Assembly: GCA_963920525.1 (NCBI GenBank) | Contig: OY986439.1 | Location: 210,293,406-210,357,405, forward strand | From: Dichetophora obliterata | Taxonomy: Eukaryota > Arthropoda > Insecta > Diptera > Sciomyzidae | Length of the DNA: 64,000 bases | Direction of reading: 5' to 3' | In this document: positions 46,025-59,300 of the stretch, one piece after another | Position numbering within the stretch: position 1 is the first letter of the stretch | Layout: the number at the start of each line of letters is the position of its first letter | Position numbers and translations under genes: made by a program | Notes under the pieces: generated by a model | Told to the model about the DNA's origin: nothing | Databases searched by the model: none | Seen by the model: only the letters and a program-made list of their open reading frames with translations

Positions 46025-47525
46025 AAAATATTAAAAAAAAAAGAACGAAAAAAAAATAAAAAATTTTTTAAAAATAATCTTTTATTTAAAAGAAAACTTG
46101 AACAAAAAAGAAAAAACTAATTTTACTTGTATTTCATATATTTATATATTAGGTATATTATAGATTCAGCAGAACCGCTCTCTTGGTTACTCATCATCAT
46201 AATAAAAGCGTACTCCAATAAGTAAATTCTTGGAACGAATATGTATTTAGAAATTATCAAAATGTAAAATACATTTAAATTTAAAAAACTTCAGACACCG
46301 ATGTCTGCGATCGGTATCAATTATATAAAAGTATAATTATAATATATAAAAAGTATACAAAAATTCTTTAAAAAGTAGATATACGTCCCTACACTGAGAA
46401 AACAAAAAAAAAAAAAAATCAAAAACGCACATATTAAAAACGTTTAATAAAATTAATATTTATAAAAATATTTTACGCCATACAAAAATGAAAACGCACA
46501 TTTTTAAATAGAAAAGTAAAACGAAACGTTTTTAAAACAACTACGAACGTTTTACCATGACATAGTAAAATTCACATACTTTGTTTCAAAACACTTGTCT
46601 ATAACGAATTGTTTGTTATTTATGTTTCATTGACTTATGTATTTGATATTTGTTCAGAAAATAAAATTGTTTTCATTCTCGATTTCATCACTCTGCAGTT
46701 TGCCTGCAAGAAAGTAATGAAAGAGTTTGAGTTGGAGCATTTGCTGTCACAACTAAAAGGTAAGTATTTTAAATAAAATTAATAGTATCTGACAAAATTT
46801 TATTTTTATAGACGCTGGGATACAGTATAATTATCTAAAAAATTTTAACTGATGATAAAATAACTAAAATAAAACTGTAATTTTGAAAACCAATAAAGCT
46901 TTTTTTTAATTAATAGAGAAAATGCGGATTTCTGTAAATTTTTGGAATTAATGGGAAATAATGAACATTTTCGTTTTTAAAATATAAATAATTGTTGTAC
47001 CATTGCATTTTAAAATGTTTATTGTTACAAATCGAATGAACATTTTAGAATCTAGTTTAAAATTTTTGTTTTTTACAATGAAAATAAACGTTTTACTACA
47101 GCATTTTAAAATATCCATTGTTAGACATCAAACGAATATTTTGGAATTTCATTTTAAAACGAAAGTTTTTGAAATTAAAATAAACGTTTTACTATTTCAT
47201 TTTAAAATATTCGTTTTTAAAATTAAAATAAAAATAAACGTTAGAAGAGCAAAATCTGGGTTAAACGTTTTTAAAAGCAGCTCGTTTCTGCCATTTTTGA
47301 AAATGTTGTTTTCTCTGTGTAGAACTTACTTATTGAAGGACGCTTTTATTATGATGATGATGGTTAACCAAGAGAGCGGTTCTTCTGAATCTATAATGTA
47401 CCTACTATATAAATATATGACAAATGTCAGTTAAATTTATTTTTTCTTTTAGTTTACGTTTTCTTTTAAATAAAAGCTTATTTTTAAAAATTTTTTTACT
47501 TTTTATTTATTTCTTAAATTTTAGT
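46025..47525. mobile_element. ~1.5-kb element with ~200-bp inverted arms
   Basis: Left arm 46030-46235 (TTTATTTAAAAGAAAACTTG, AGATTCAGCAGAACCGCTCT CTTGGTTA, AATAAAAGCGTACTCCAATA AGTAAATTCT) is mirrored by the right arm 47321-47525 (AGAACTTACTTATTGAAGGA, TAACCAAGAGAGCGGTTCTT CTGAATCTATAATGTACC, TTCTTTTAAATAAAAG). The centre is occupied by a second inverted-repeat element. Confidence 0.78.
46391..47320. mobile_element. ~930-bp inner element with ACACNGAGAAAACA ends
   Basis: Left ACACTGAGAAAACA and right TGTTTTCTCTGTGT form 14-bp inverted repeats with one mismatch. The interior is dominated by AACGTTTT and TTTTAAAATNNNCGTTTT motifs, which create a spurious 143-codon plus-strand frame (47003-47434). 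No direct duplication was seen at its ends. Confidence 0.6.
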
Positions 47526-48116
47526 CTTAAAAGTTTATTAAGAAATTTTATTTTCAAAAACTTACGTTTTTGTATTTGTGGGCGGTAAAAGGGCTTACTT
47601 TTTCCCCAAACCTTATACCCTACTTAAAGAAAATTGACTGCCATATTTCAGCTGAATCAGCGTAGTAGTTTTGGAGCTATTGCATTTTTATTAATTTGTG
47701 AGCGGTAAAAAAGGGTGTGGCAAATTTTTTACACCAAACCCCATTGGTAAAAAATTTCAGTTTAATCAGACTAGTTGTTTTGGTGATATAACATTTTTGT
47801 TGATTTGTTTGCGGTAAAAAGGGGTGTGGCAAAAATTCTATCATACTATTGCATTGTCACCAGACTTGACATATGCAATCCAAATTTCAGCTTAAGCTGA
47901 TAGCAACCAGGGTTCGAAAAATAATTTGCAAATTTTGACGGGCATACGAACGAAGCAAGTTAAATAAAAGCTTATAAAAACATATTTTATCTGATAAAAT
48001 CACTTTGTATTTTAACAAAGATCTCGCATTTTAACAAGATCTCTAATAAGTTCATTGGTATTTCAAAATCCATTTACTTTTTTGTTGAGTTTTTATTAGG
48101 GAATACTAAAGTAAAT
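47526..48116. other. Intergenic DNA with a ~110-bp repeat
   Basis: 'TTTGTGGGCGGTAAAAGGG' followed by TTTCAGCTGAATCAGCGTAG recurs two to three times (about 47575, 47695, 47805) with decay. This looks like a dispersed fly repeat, not a gene. Confidence 0.45.
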
Positions 48117-48119
48117 AGT

Positions 48120-48407
48120 AAGGCTATTCACAGTTTGAATACTCTCTTCTATTTGTCTATATTTTGCTTTCTTGTTGTTTTGCATGCAAACGAAAATACG
48201 CAAACACTCGTAAATTAGAGTAGCCCTTGGACGTGTTCTTTGTACCTCGTACTTTTATGCTCTGATTACGGCCGCCTTATTACATACATCACAGGGTTGC
48301 ATAAATTTTGAATACGACGGTCACACGGCGGAGTGCTCACAGTTTCAACAATAATAAATGCTATAAATACGATTTGTTAAATGTACGCTTAAGCTGTGAA
48401 TAGCCTT
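48120..48407. mobile_element. 288-bp MITE, 3-bp AGT duplication
   Basis: The ends AAGGCTATTCACAG and CTGTGAATAGCCTT are perfect 14-bp inverted repeats. AGT flanks both sides (48117-48119, 48408-48410). No coding content. The duplication is short enough that an alternative TA-bounded end cannot be excluded. Confidence 0.75.
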
Positions 48408-48410
48408 AGT

Positions 48411-49077
48411 ATTTTTACATTTCAATAGTTTTTTAAATATTTACTCTAATCGTGTACATAGCCACATGGAACTTATAAGAAATACAGACATAAGACAAGT
48501 AGACGGTTATGAAAAGATATCTTATGTACTGATGGTAATTTCAAAAATCTGTGTCGATAAGTAAAAACAGCTTAAGTCTGATTTAAAGTTTTCAATCGCC
48601 ATGAAAGTTATATGAAAAGGTCTTTTGTTTTGTGCCATCACCTTGATTGAGGTTATGCTTGATGCTCCAGATTTTGTGTGTTTATAGTGTGTTATGCTGG
48701 GAACAGAGCTTCTGTCTTTTCCAATTTTTTAAACACAAAAAAATTTGTATTTATAAGAAAAAACTTTTCGTCTTTTAGAAAACAGAGTTATTATGATACT
48801 CTTTAGAGTACAGCAAAGTTATGCTAATCGATTTATACGCACCTCACTTGAATCGATTTTTTGGATATACATATATCCAAATTTAGGGGTTGGACTCAAA
48901 AAACCAAGCATGCAGCTATCTTATGTTCCACCTGGTCTACAACATCCACTATGTCATGCCCAGTTTTTGCTCACTGTTACACCGTGTACTCATTTCCTGA
49001 CTTTTCCTGTAACTCCTAAACTTGAGCTTAGAGCAACTTTTCGGTGAAATTATATATTTTCTGATCAATTTTATACA
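48411..49077. other. AT-rich intergenic DNA
   Basis: An 84-codon plus-strand frame at 48793-49047 has no recognisable motif or signal. I do not call it a gene. Confidence 0.4.
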
Positions 49078-49790
49078 CACTCAAAAAAATTTATTAGTAA
49101 AATTTCTACAAATGATATTAGTAAACAAAATATTCGTACATTTTACAAATATTCGTACAATATACAAAGTATTTTTATTGTGATTTCTTTACGAATTCAT
49201 TCGTAAAATTTTTCTAATGCCTGATGTAGTATCTACGAATATAATTTTTTTATGTACTAATGATATTCGTAAACAAAAATAAATCAATTCGTTTTAGTGC
49301 ATTGTACGAATGATTGTGTACATATAAATAATAATATTCGTAAATTTCTCGTGCGAATAACTTCGTAATTTCTTTCATTACATTCGTAGTATTTACTAAG
49401 GCTTTCGTACTATTTACGAATGAAAAATAATATTAGTAGAAACAATTCATTCGTAGGCTGACCGTACGAATTATTAGTAGAATATACGAATTATTAATTG
49501 AGTTTAAGAAATTTAAAATCGAAATCGTTCAGCCTTGTTTGTCGAACATCTATAGAACGCTAGGAACTGTATGATTGTAAAGTGACTGTAGAGAGACTGT
49601 AGAGTGACTAAAGAGCCGAGGTTTTAACCCCAGATCAGACAGATTTTTTTTCAGAATTCGAATAAAATATTCGTAATATGTACTAATATACGTCGATTCT
49701 ACGAATCCTATTCGTGGCTGAATACTACGAATAAAATTCGTGGAATGGACGCAGTTATTAGTAATATTTACACACAAATATTTTTAAGTG
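49078..49790. mobile_element. 713-bp MITE-like element packed with TTCGTA/TACGAA motifs
   Basis: About twenty ATTCGTA or TACGAAT sites lie between 49120 and 49745 in both orientations. The ends CACTCAAAAAAATTTAT and the inverse of ATTTTTAAGTG suggest terminal inverted repeats of a dozen or so bases. No protein frame is conserved. Boundaries are inferred from the motif cluster and the ends. Confidence 0.6.
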
Positions 49791-50352
49791 CAATTACTGA
49801 AATAGTTGAGAAATTTTCAGCGTTACCAGATTTTTTATTTAATGCTTTAGCCCGAATAACTAGGTAAAGAAAGCGGCAAGTTTTATTTTTTAGCGTTTTT
49901 AAGTATAAAGCATAGCATTTAAATCAAATTTTTTTTAACTTTTGAGAGTCTTGAGGCCATAATCCGCCCTGGACTTGCGCCTGGGTGTTTGATCAGACAA
50001 AATGTTGCATTCATTTGCCTGTTCTATGTTTATTGCTTTCTATAGTTTGTGCCGAAAGAACCGTTGTAACAAGTTGAAAAAAAAATTTTTTTTTTTCTTA
50101 GATACTCTTTGACTATTTGTTTTAATAATGCCAATAATAGAAACAACAACAACAACCAAGTGCCGCTATTTCTCATATTTTTTTTTCATCGCTTTCTTTG
50201 AAGTAATTCTCCTTCGCAGCTTACTAACTCATCACAACGTGGTCTTAACAAAATTTAGAGAAATTCTTGGTTCGTGAACTTTATTAAAATTTCAATATTA
50301 TTATAATATGCTTAAAAGAACTAAAAGTGAAAATCAAGTTTAAGTGGTCAAA
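49791..50352 (+). promoter_or_regulatory. Upstream region and 5' leader of the large secreted-protein gene
   Basis: This spans the gap between the last transposon and the start codon. A TATTATTATAATATG run at about 50295-50310 is the only TATA-like candidate. An AACAACAACAACAACC run lies near 50140. The immediate start context GTCAAA-ATG fits the fly translation consensus. The transcription start cannot be placed. Confidence 0.35.
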
Positions 50353-53300
50353 ATGTCGTTTAGTCAACCTTATCGTATTGTTATTATATATGCCATATGT
50401 TTGTGTGTGCTTCTGCCTGAGGTAATGTATTAAATAGTACTAAAGCTAAACACTTTTTATTAAAAATTTCTTTTGAGCATCGTAGGCTCGGTGTTTGAGT
50501 GATGAACAATTGCGTGAAATTGAGGAACTGCGTGCGGAGCTAAGCGCAGCTTTTGAAAAGCATGAGGACAGTGAGCTGATGTCCAAGGTGCCACCTCTTT
50601 CAATTGAATTTTTTTTTTAAAACATAACCTCACATTTTTTTCTAGGGCGTCGTTGTGCAGCCCAGCTGGACGCAGAGTGGCAAAGTGGAGTCCAATGTAA
50701 ATGCTAAAGTTGTTGTAAATAATGCTAAATTGGAAGAAATCAAACGCTTACGTGCAGAAATCTTAAAAGCTGTCAATGCAGACAGCTTTGTGGCAAGCTA
50801 TGCTGGTGTGGCGCCCAAACATTTGAAGCGACTACAAAAAGCTTTTGGGCTAGAACATCGTAGCAAAACTGTTTTGGATAAAATGGTAGGCTCAGCTACC
50901 AGTGTGTCCGAAGTTGAGCTTGAAGATGACGATCTGGTTGGTGCTGGCGGAGGGGTAGATGAGGAAGTGAATCCTAATGAACCCAATATAATTGAGACAA
51001 GTGATTCCAATGAACCAGACATAGATATAAGCAAGCTACAACGTTTGGACTTTGCCAAGCGACGCACCAAAGATGTGCTGCGTCTGGCATACATTGTGGA
51101 GGATTTTCAATTTACAATTGGCGATGATGTCCTCGAATGGACGGCAGTTTGGCACGGTGGCAAGGAATATTTTGTGGGTCGTCGTGAACGTGATTTGCTC
51201 ATCGTACGTGTTGGCAACATGAGCTTTGATAAAGTTGGCTCTATCGATGTGGGTCAAACCATTGCTTATTTGGAATCGTTTAGTTTTTGGAATGTGGAGC
51301 AGCAGCAGCTGGAGGGTGTCACCTTAGTTGCTACGGCCGATAAAGTGATTTGGTATCGCTACAACCCACAAACGCAGAAGATAGAAACCTACTGGGAATG
51401 GTCAACAGGACGCATCATCAGTGGCTTAACTTACTTCACCATCGAGCCGCACCAGTATCTCGTCGTCTCTACGAACGAGTCATCGCGCTCAGGCTATTTC
51501 AATCTAAACATCTATCAGTTTGTGCTGCAGTCACAAGAATTTTGGATTGTGCAGCGCCTACAGCTGCAGCATCCTGGCGATGAAGTCACCATACACGACA
51601 CTGGGCGCGATATTGTACTGGCTGTGGCGCAGGAAAACATAGCAGCCGTCTACTGCTTCAACCCACGTGCCGTCTCCAACCCGGACTATATTCACTTTGA
51701 GCTGCAGCACAGCTTCGAGTCGCAGGGCATCGAGTCTATAGCCGCCTTCAAAATGGGTGGACGCAGCTACTTGGCGCTGGGCGGCATGCAGCCGCAAATT
51801 TTACTCTATCAACAGGGCAAATTTGTACCAAAGACTATTTTTGGTCATAATATTGGTCTGGTTGACCTTTTCTTTCCCATACCTGTACGCAGCTATCGTG
51901 ATGATTTAATTTTGCTCGTACAGCATCGCGTGGATTTCAGTACTCATGTCGTAACGGTATTGGAGACGCTGATCTGGAATGGCGAGTACTTTGAGGCAAA
52001 CATACCGGTGCCATGTCACATGGGACCACATACAGCCTACGGCGTCAGTTGCATGCTGGATATACAACGAGATGCGGGTCTGAAGGGCGCCGCTCTGCTT
52101 AAGCGTAAAAATGGGGTCGCTATTCTGGTGCCGCGTCACCAAGCCGAGTCGGGATTATTTTATCTACACACCGAAATCTTGCAACAAAACTCTGAGGTAC
52201 TAGATCTTCAGGACATATATGGTTTTTTAAAAGATTGGGTCAAAGAACAGGATGATTTGATAACGCAAGCGCAGACGTTTCTAGCTCAGCCAACAGCAAC
52301 TGTGTCGGCGCAAGCCGCACCGGACTTTTCTCAGCTGGAGCTGTTGAAGACACCAGAGCTACGCTTCATGGGTGATATTGGCGAAATTTATATTAACGAC
52401 TATCGTTGGACGGAAGAGGATGCCGCTGTTAATTTGGATGACTTACTGCAAAAAATGCAGCAACTCGGTCACGATCTATTGCCGGGCAGACATAGACGTG
52501 ATGTCGGCAAGGATGTGCCAAATTTTGATGCCCTTGACTTTGATGTGGTAGAAGTTGAGGAGCTGTTAGTCGAATTGGTAAATAATAAACCGTTCTATAT
52601 ACAAAATGGAGAACTGAGCTTTGATGGCATATTAAATATGCACAGCTTGGAAGTTTTGGAGAAGGATTCGCAAGAGTCAAAAGCGGATGTTGTTAGTGAG
52701 ACATACAACTTGGAGCTGGAAGGTGACATCAGCTTTGAGACAATCAATGGCATACCTTGGGAAAATATTAAAAGCGGATTGGTTTTAAGAGATCAGCCTT
52801 TGACACTCAAGGAGCTTCAAGTTGATGGGGTAAGTATTTAATGAAATTATATCGTTTTGTTGTCCAGTTGGTAACCATATGCATAGCAAAAATCATAATT
52901 GTGCCCTTAACCAAAATCAGTCCCATAACCATAATCGTACCCTTAACCAAAATCAGTCCCATAACCATCACCAAAATCATAATCATAACCTAAACCATAA
53001 CTTTTGCCATCACCATTACCATAACCATAGCCATTTTATTTCATCTAAAAATTCGGATAAATCTTGAAATGCGGATTTGGTTTAACGTACAGACCTCAAC
53101 GTATTAAAGTACGCAATACAATTTTTAAAAACGTATGTTTCTAAACACGCACGGTGGAAGTGAAACCTTCAGAAAACTGCCCAGTGAACCAAATCTACCA
53201 TTTTCGAATTCATTTATGAACTTTTGCGGGTAGAAACGTTCATTTTCAGCACTCATGAATGAACCCTTTTTGTATCATTCATCGGACTAAAATGCCTCTC

Positions 53301-56300
53301 AAAAATAAACCTCATTTTGTTCGCATATAAGTTAAAAAAGAACCATAAATTGTACTTAAAAAAAAAACCATAGAAAAGTTATTTTTCGGCACACGGAAAT
53401 GAAGCTTTTTTGAAATAATCGCCGGACGAAGATGCCTCTCAGAAACGAACCTTCGGAAATGGGTTAGAAAATTAACTTTAGATAAGTTATTTTACGGCAC
53501 TCGGAAATGAACCCTTTTTGCATCAATCGCCGGGCTTAATTTTTAGCTTCTAAAATGATTCTTTTTCGATTCGCAATAAGTTTTTTATGCATTTTGCAAA
53601 AGAAGTACACTTTTTATTTATGAGAAAAGTTTTCACGAATTTCATCTTCTATAGCACGCACTTCTAAAGCATAGTATTCTGTTCAGTTTCATGTGAAACT
53701 GCACTCAAATCTCCATATAAAAAGTGACAGCTGCGAAACAAGCGTGTAAATTTTCACAACATGTTCGTCAGAGCAGTACTCTGTTCCGCTGCGTGAAATT
53801 ATCGCAACATGTTTCTGAGCAACATTTTTTCACGACAATTTAATTGTACTGCCTATTTATTTTGAAGTGAAAACAGAGAGATCATATGAAATCTCCCAAC
53901 ATATTCTGAGTTTCTCTGAAAAACGTTGCCATAGGAATTCCTCGCAACAAACTTTAAGTCAGAAATTTCACGCAACAAATAAATAGATGTTGCCAGCGAA
54001 ATTTCACGCAAACGAACAGAGTACTAGGCTTTAGCGATAAAATAAAAAATCAAAAATTGAAAAAAAAACCATTCTATCCAAAAACGTTCGCAAAACTCCT
54101 ACCTTACGCAAAACCTTCGCTTATGGTTCAGTGGGTGTAGAAAATTTTAGTACGACGACTTTTTCATAAAACATCGTTACCCAAGAATGAGAAAAAATAA
54201 ACTTGAAAATCGATATTTTCGACTTTCGATGCAAATATGTCCGCTGTTTTTAAATATATTTCACTTTAATTTTTTTTCGTTCAAAAGACCAATCAAAGAA
54301 CTTAACAAAAATAGTTTGTTACCGTTTGGTCAGTAAATATATTTTTTTTTTTCATAAAGGGTTCAAACTATTGCTTTTTTATTAAAAACATGACTCAAAA
54401 GTGGCTTTTGCGGTAAAAATAAAAACAAATACAAATTGCATTTGTGATTACCTTTCATATGACATAATATTTTGTCATCAAAACATCGAGAGTCCCCCTT
54501 ATGATTTTTTTGGCCAAATTATTTTCCAAAATGTTGTTTTTATATTTTTAACAAAATATAAAAAATAATTTATATGGAAAAATTACCCCAATATTTCTTT
54601 CTAATTAAAAGTTATGGCTTAAAATTTTGTTATTGAAATATTGCTTACCATCCGAATTTTTTTCAATTTTATTTTCAAAATTTCTGATATTTTTATACCA
54701 AAAACATTCACAGATCTTCAACATTTTTGGTACGACCTTTTCATAAAACATTGTAAACTAAGTATGAGAAAAAAGACTTGCATATCAAAGTGTTTACTTT
54801 CTATTTTTTTACTTTCTTTTTTATATATATTTATTTTTGTTACATATTTTTAAAATGTTTTTCTTATATGTTTGAAAAGCACCGCATAAAAAGGAGGCAC
54901 ACCAAGTGCATTTTCCGTCTATGTTATCGATTACAAATTTTACAAATTCTCATACAAGTATAGACTCCTAATTTTTCGACAGTTCAACAGCTACTGCAAC
55001 GTTCAATGACTTTGAAATTGGTGTGTGTACATACTACGCTTAAAAGTAGTATGTACACGCTACAGTACACAATACAGTACTCAGTACAATACAGTACACG
55101 GTACAATACTCAGTACAGTACACGGTAAAATACTCAGTACAGTACACGGTACAATACTCAGTACAGTACACAGTACAGTACACGGTACAGCACACAGTAC
55201 ACTACACAGTACACTACACAGTACAATACACAGTACAGTACGCAGTGCAGTACATAGTACAGTACGCAGTGCAGTGCACAGTACAGTACACTACACATTA
55301 CAGTACACTACACAGTGGTTTGTACTGTACTGTGGTTTGCTTGTGATTTTCGTACTGAAATATTTATATGTCATTATCGCTCCATCATTTCAAATCACAA
55401 CGGTGCTTAAGAAGTTTCACTTAAAAAAACATATACATACTTTGATTTCATGTCTGAGTCAAAGACTTTTCAATCAAAGTCTGCCCATTTTTAATAGAAA
55501 TCTAATCAAACCATTTTAAGGTTATGACTGCTGAAGACAAAATTTAACTATAACTTGTTCTTTTATTTCGGTAATGAACTGTTTATGTACAGGCTATGTA
55601 ATGGTTACGAACTGATCTTCTTCGCGTACTTGGCTGCCACATACTGCGGTCTTCATTAATTTCTCACCAATTTTCAGGAAATCGTTGTTGAAGATAAGCT
55701 ATCTGTGAATAATATAAACGGACTGCAATATCCGGAAGATTTTCTATGGTCCAGTGGTGGACCGTCAGCGAGCACAGTTCGTGCGGAGAAAACATTTACG
55801 GGCTCATTAGGTTAGTTGGAAAATAACATTTTTCTCATCACATTTATTTCATGCCCTCCTCCCAAACGTTTAGCTGCCAATGCCATTGACATTGCTGGAA
55901 CCATCAATGGCGTCAATCCTTATGATGCGATAACGCTTACAGAACCACAAAATTGGACGGGTTTAATTACTTTTGCCAATTTGGAAATTATACAAGGATT
56001 AGAATTTAATGAAACAAGCCAAGCTCGCAACTTGGCGCCTATTTCTGGGGCCAATCCAACACTTCTGGAGAGTAATTTTATACAAGCTGCCTGCAATTTT
56101 GCCCACTTGGAGGTTAATGGTGATGTCATAATAAATGGCAAACTCATCGAAAAGAACAACCTGCCGCAGCTATTGGCAGATATCGTACAACGTCCCGCTT
56201 CGCCGGAGCAACGTATTGACATAGAGTCGCCAAAGAAATTTTCAACCATAGAATTTCCCGTAGATTTCCGCGTGGAGTCGAACAAAGTCAATGGTATTAA

Positions 56301-59300
56301 TGTCGATGAATTTGTTACATTGCACACCAGTCAGGAATTAGATTTTAGCGAGCTATCTGGTTATGTGTACTTTAATAATCTAACGCTCGGTGGTGCCTAT
56401 GATGGCGTAGAAATTGTGGAGCTCTTAAAGAACTCAATTAAGATTGATGAACCTCAAATATCTAGAGATACGCAGCTGAATTTCGTTGATACATTTACGG
56501 CCGCTAAGGTAGAAGTGCTTGAGAGTCTGAATGGCATATCCCTAGCTAATGGCTATCAAACAGTGCTGGAAAATCTAGTGGTCAAAGAGCTCCATATTGA
56601 CAGCTTGAATGTAAAGTTGGCACAAATTACAGGCGATATTAAAGGCAGCGGGACACTGAATGACCACAACTTGGCGGAGTTCTTTAAGCAACGCTCTTGG
56701 AACGAACCAATAGAAAGTGGTAACATTTTTCTAAATGAGCTTACACTTCAGGCAGGGCTCAACACAGATGCTTTGCATGGACTACGAGCGGAGTTTCTAC
56801 TCAACTTTCTAGATAGCATTGATGAGCTTCCCGAGATGATACTCGATGGCAAAATTCAAGTGGATCATGTCATAATCTCGGGCGATGTGCAGGTCTACAA
56901 GCTTAATGGCGACAACTTTGATGAGGACATACAACTAACCGCAGTTTGGTTAAATCGTCCCAATTATCTAAGTACAAATCTTACGTTCGTGGAACCGCTT
57001 GAGTTGCTTGACAACGTGTACTGCGAGGGTGCAATGAATGGTGCAAATCTGCCGGACCTCATTGATGATATGGTCTTTCGTGGCACAGATAATGGAACTC
57101 TGTTCATTACTGCTCCCAAAAAATTTCTCCAAAATATACACGTTTCGGGAAATGTTAAAGTGGCTGCGTTAAATGGCGTGATTTTTGATCAAATTGCGAC
57201 AAAGCAAAATATTGTCCGCTTGGCTGGTAACCTACGACTCACTGGCAACATCCATGTCAAAGAACTCGAACTTTTTGGTGAAAATTTAAATGATTTTGCT
57301 TGGGATCGTCTAAGCAGTCGTCTACGTTTTGATCCGCACTTAGGCGCCTTCGTATTGCGGGGTGTAACAGTTTTTAATGCACCTATGGCGTTGCAGGATC
57401 TGAGCGTACTCGGAGACGTTAATAATTTTGCCAACATTAGCTCATTTTTCGATAACTTGGTCTATAAAAATAATATCTGCCTGCTCAAAGGCAAAAACAC
57501 TTTCAAGGGACGCGTTTCTATAAGAAAAGGAGCCTACGTGGGTACACTAAATGGTCTTAATCTGTTTGAGCTATTGAGCAAAATAGTTTTCATCAACGAA
57601 GCGCAGCCGGTTATTGTTAAGGCACCGCTAAGCTTCCAGGCTCCAATCAAGGCACGCGATGTCACTATTGAGCAGTCTTTAAAGACTTCAAATCTCAATA
57701 ATTGCTCGTTACAGGCTTGGCTGGCAGATAGCTTAAGGGTAGATCGTGATGAGAATATATCAAGTAAGTCTTACCTCTGCCTTGTTTGCTCTCTTGAGCT
57801 TCGTCCTTACTTTCTCTCTCTCTAAACACAGAGTTTCTACAATTTAGTGCCGGCGCTTTGGATGGCAACGAATTCTATGCTAGCTATCTCAACGACATCG
57901 ATTTGTCGCAAGTTATAACTTTACATACCGCACAAAATCTTTCCGGTGACTTAGAGCTGTCTGAGCTTTATCTTGATGTTGCACTTAGCTCCAATAATCC
58001 CATCAATGGTGTGGATCTACAATCAGAATATGAAAACACTTTCCTGGTAAGCCTTTCCTGATTCTGTCAAACTCTGTCCCACAGCCTCATAAGACATCTC
58101 TTTCTTCTCCCTAGATACATGGCAACCAGCACATTAAAACTCCTCTCACCATTCAATCCTGCCGTGTTCTCGGTGAGCTCCAAACGAATGCTCTCGTCAA
58201 TAGCGCCAAGGATCTGCGTCAAGTCGCTTTGTTGCATGATAGTCTTGAATTTCGTTCGCCACTATTCTTGCAAAACATTACCGCGCGTAACCTCTACACC
58301 AACGATCTAGTGTCCGGCATCAATCTTGATCAATGGCACAAAACAGCGCTCTGGTTAGACTCCCGTACGCCTCAATGGATAACGGGCAATTGGAGTGTGC
58401 GTTCCTTAACCATTAAAGGACCTGCAACTGCACTCAACTTAGCTGAATTAAGCCGTTCTCCCAGGGCGGATAAAAACTTTTTTCATGTGTGTCAGCGTGT
58501 CGTTAAACTGCTCCAGAAGAGGGCGACAAGTATTTGTTTTGTTAAATATATAGAAGAGGCTTTTGAACTGAGACTTTCCGATAATGGAACAATACGTCAA
58601 ATTTTTGCTATGAACGACAAAGACACTGATTTCATTATGCTTAACTCTGGTTGCTTCTCGCAGCTTTACAAATGGAACAGCAGCATGAGCAGCTTTCAGA
58701 TGTTTAGCACTTTCGAGTCTGGCTACATAGATCAGCTGCTGATGGCGGCTACAATTCCACAAAACTCAAATCTCACATTCATTACTAATGGTGCTTCGTC
58801 CCAAAGTACTGCTAACTGCACTTTAAGCGGCTTAAACACCTGGTCACTTCGTAGCAATAAAGTTATACATCTTCATAGTTTGGGCCACAACTATACCAGC
58901 ATACATCAGTCCCGCCCGCTATCTTCTTATATCTATGCACACAGCAAGCAAAAGCATCTAATTCACGAATTTACTTCGACAAAGCAAACGGTGACAAATA
59001 CCTGGAAGCTACGTTTGGCCAGCAATGAGTCAACTAACTCTTATAGTTTCCTGCCCGCAGCCGCAACAACGTCCAACATCAGTCTCAGCAATGGTCAGCA
59101 GATTTTCGTGTTAATCAAGAATGGTTCAGCTACTAAAATCAAGCGTGCCTCCTCCTCCTTTGGTTTAACTCTGCCTATGGTGTCTTTGGAGGGTGTTCGC
59201 AAACTCAAAGCTGCATCTGAGTCTGTGCTCAATCCACCGAACGACACTGTCGTGTCTCGTAAACTGGATTTTGCCGATTTTGAGCAGGTCGTGGTGCGCA

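Larger units (their letters stand above)
52830..55677 (+). other. Intron 3, transposon- and microsatellite-bearing
   Basis: The 2.85-kb intron runs from GTAAGT to TTTTCAG. It holds a (CCATAA)n-type minisatellite (52876-53036), diverged copies of a 'CACTCGGAAATGAACC' repeat (about 53200-53560), a reverse copy of the 365-bp MITE (53668-54036) and a (GTACA)n array (55040-55330). No conserved coding segment was seen in it. Confidence 0.8.

Noticed and set aside
47003..47434. 143-codon plus-strand frame
   Set aside because: It is built from TTTTAAAAT/AACGTTTT motifs inside a non-coding inverted-repeat element and runs across the element boundary.
52879..53067. His/Asn-rich 62-codon frame
   Set aside because: It is translation of the intronic (CCATAA)n minisatellite.
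55025..55519. 164-codon frame with His/Ser/Thr repeats
   Set aside because: It translates the (GTACA)n array within intron 3 and lacks splice or start support.
55816..55873. In-frame start of the exon-5 protein upstream of 55874
   Set aside because: The frame is open, but 55811-55873 fits a 63-bp GT-AG intron, and joining 55810 to 55874 restores an uninterrupted LNG-repeat reading.
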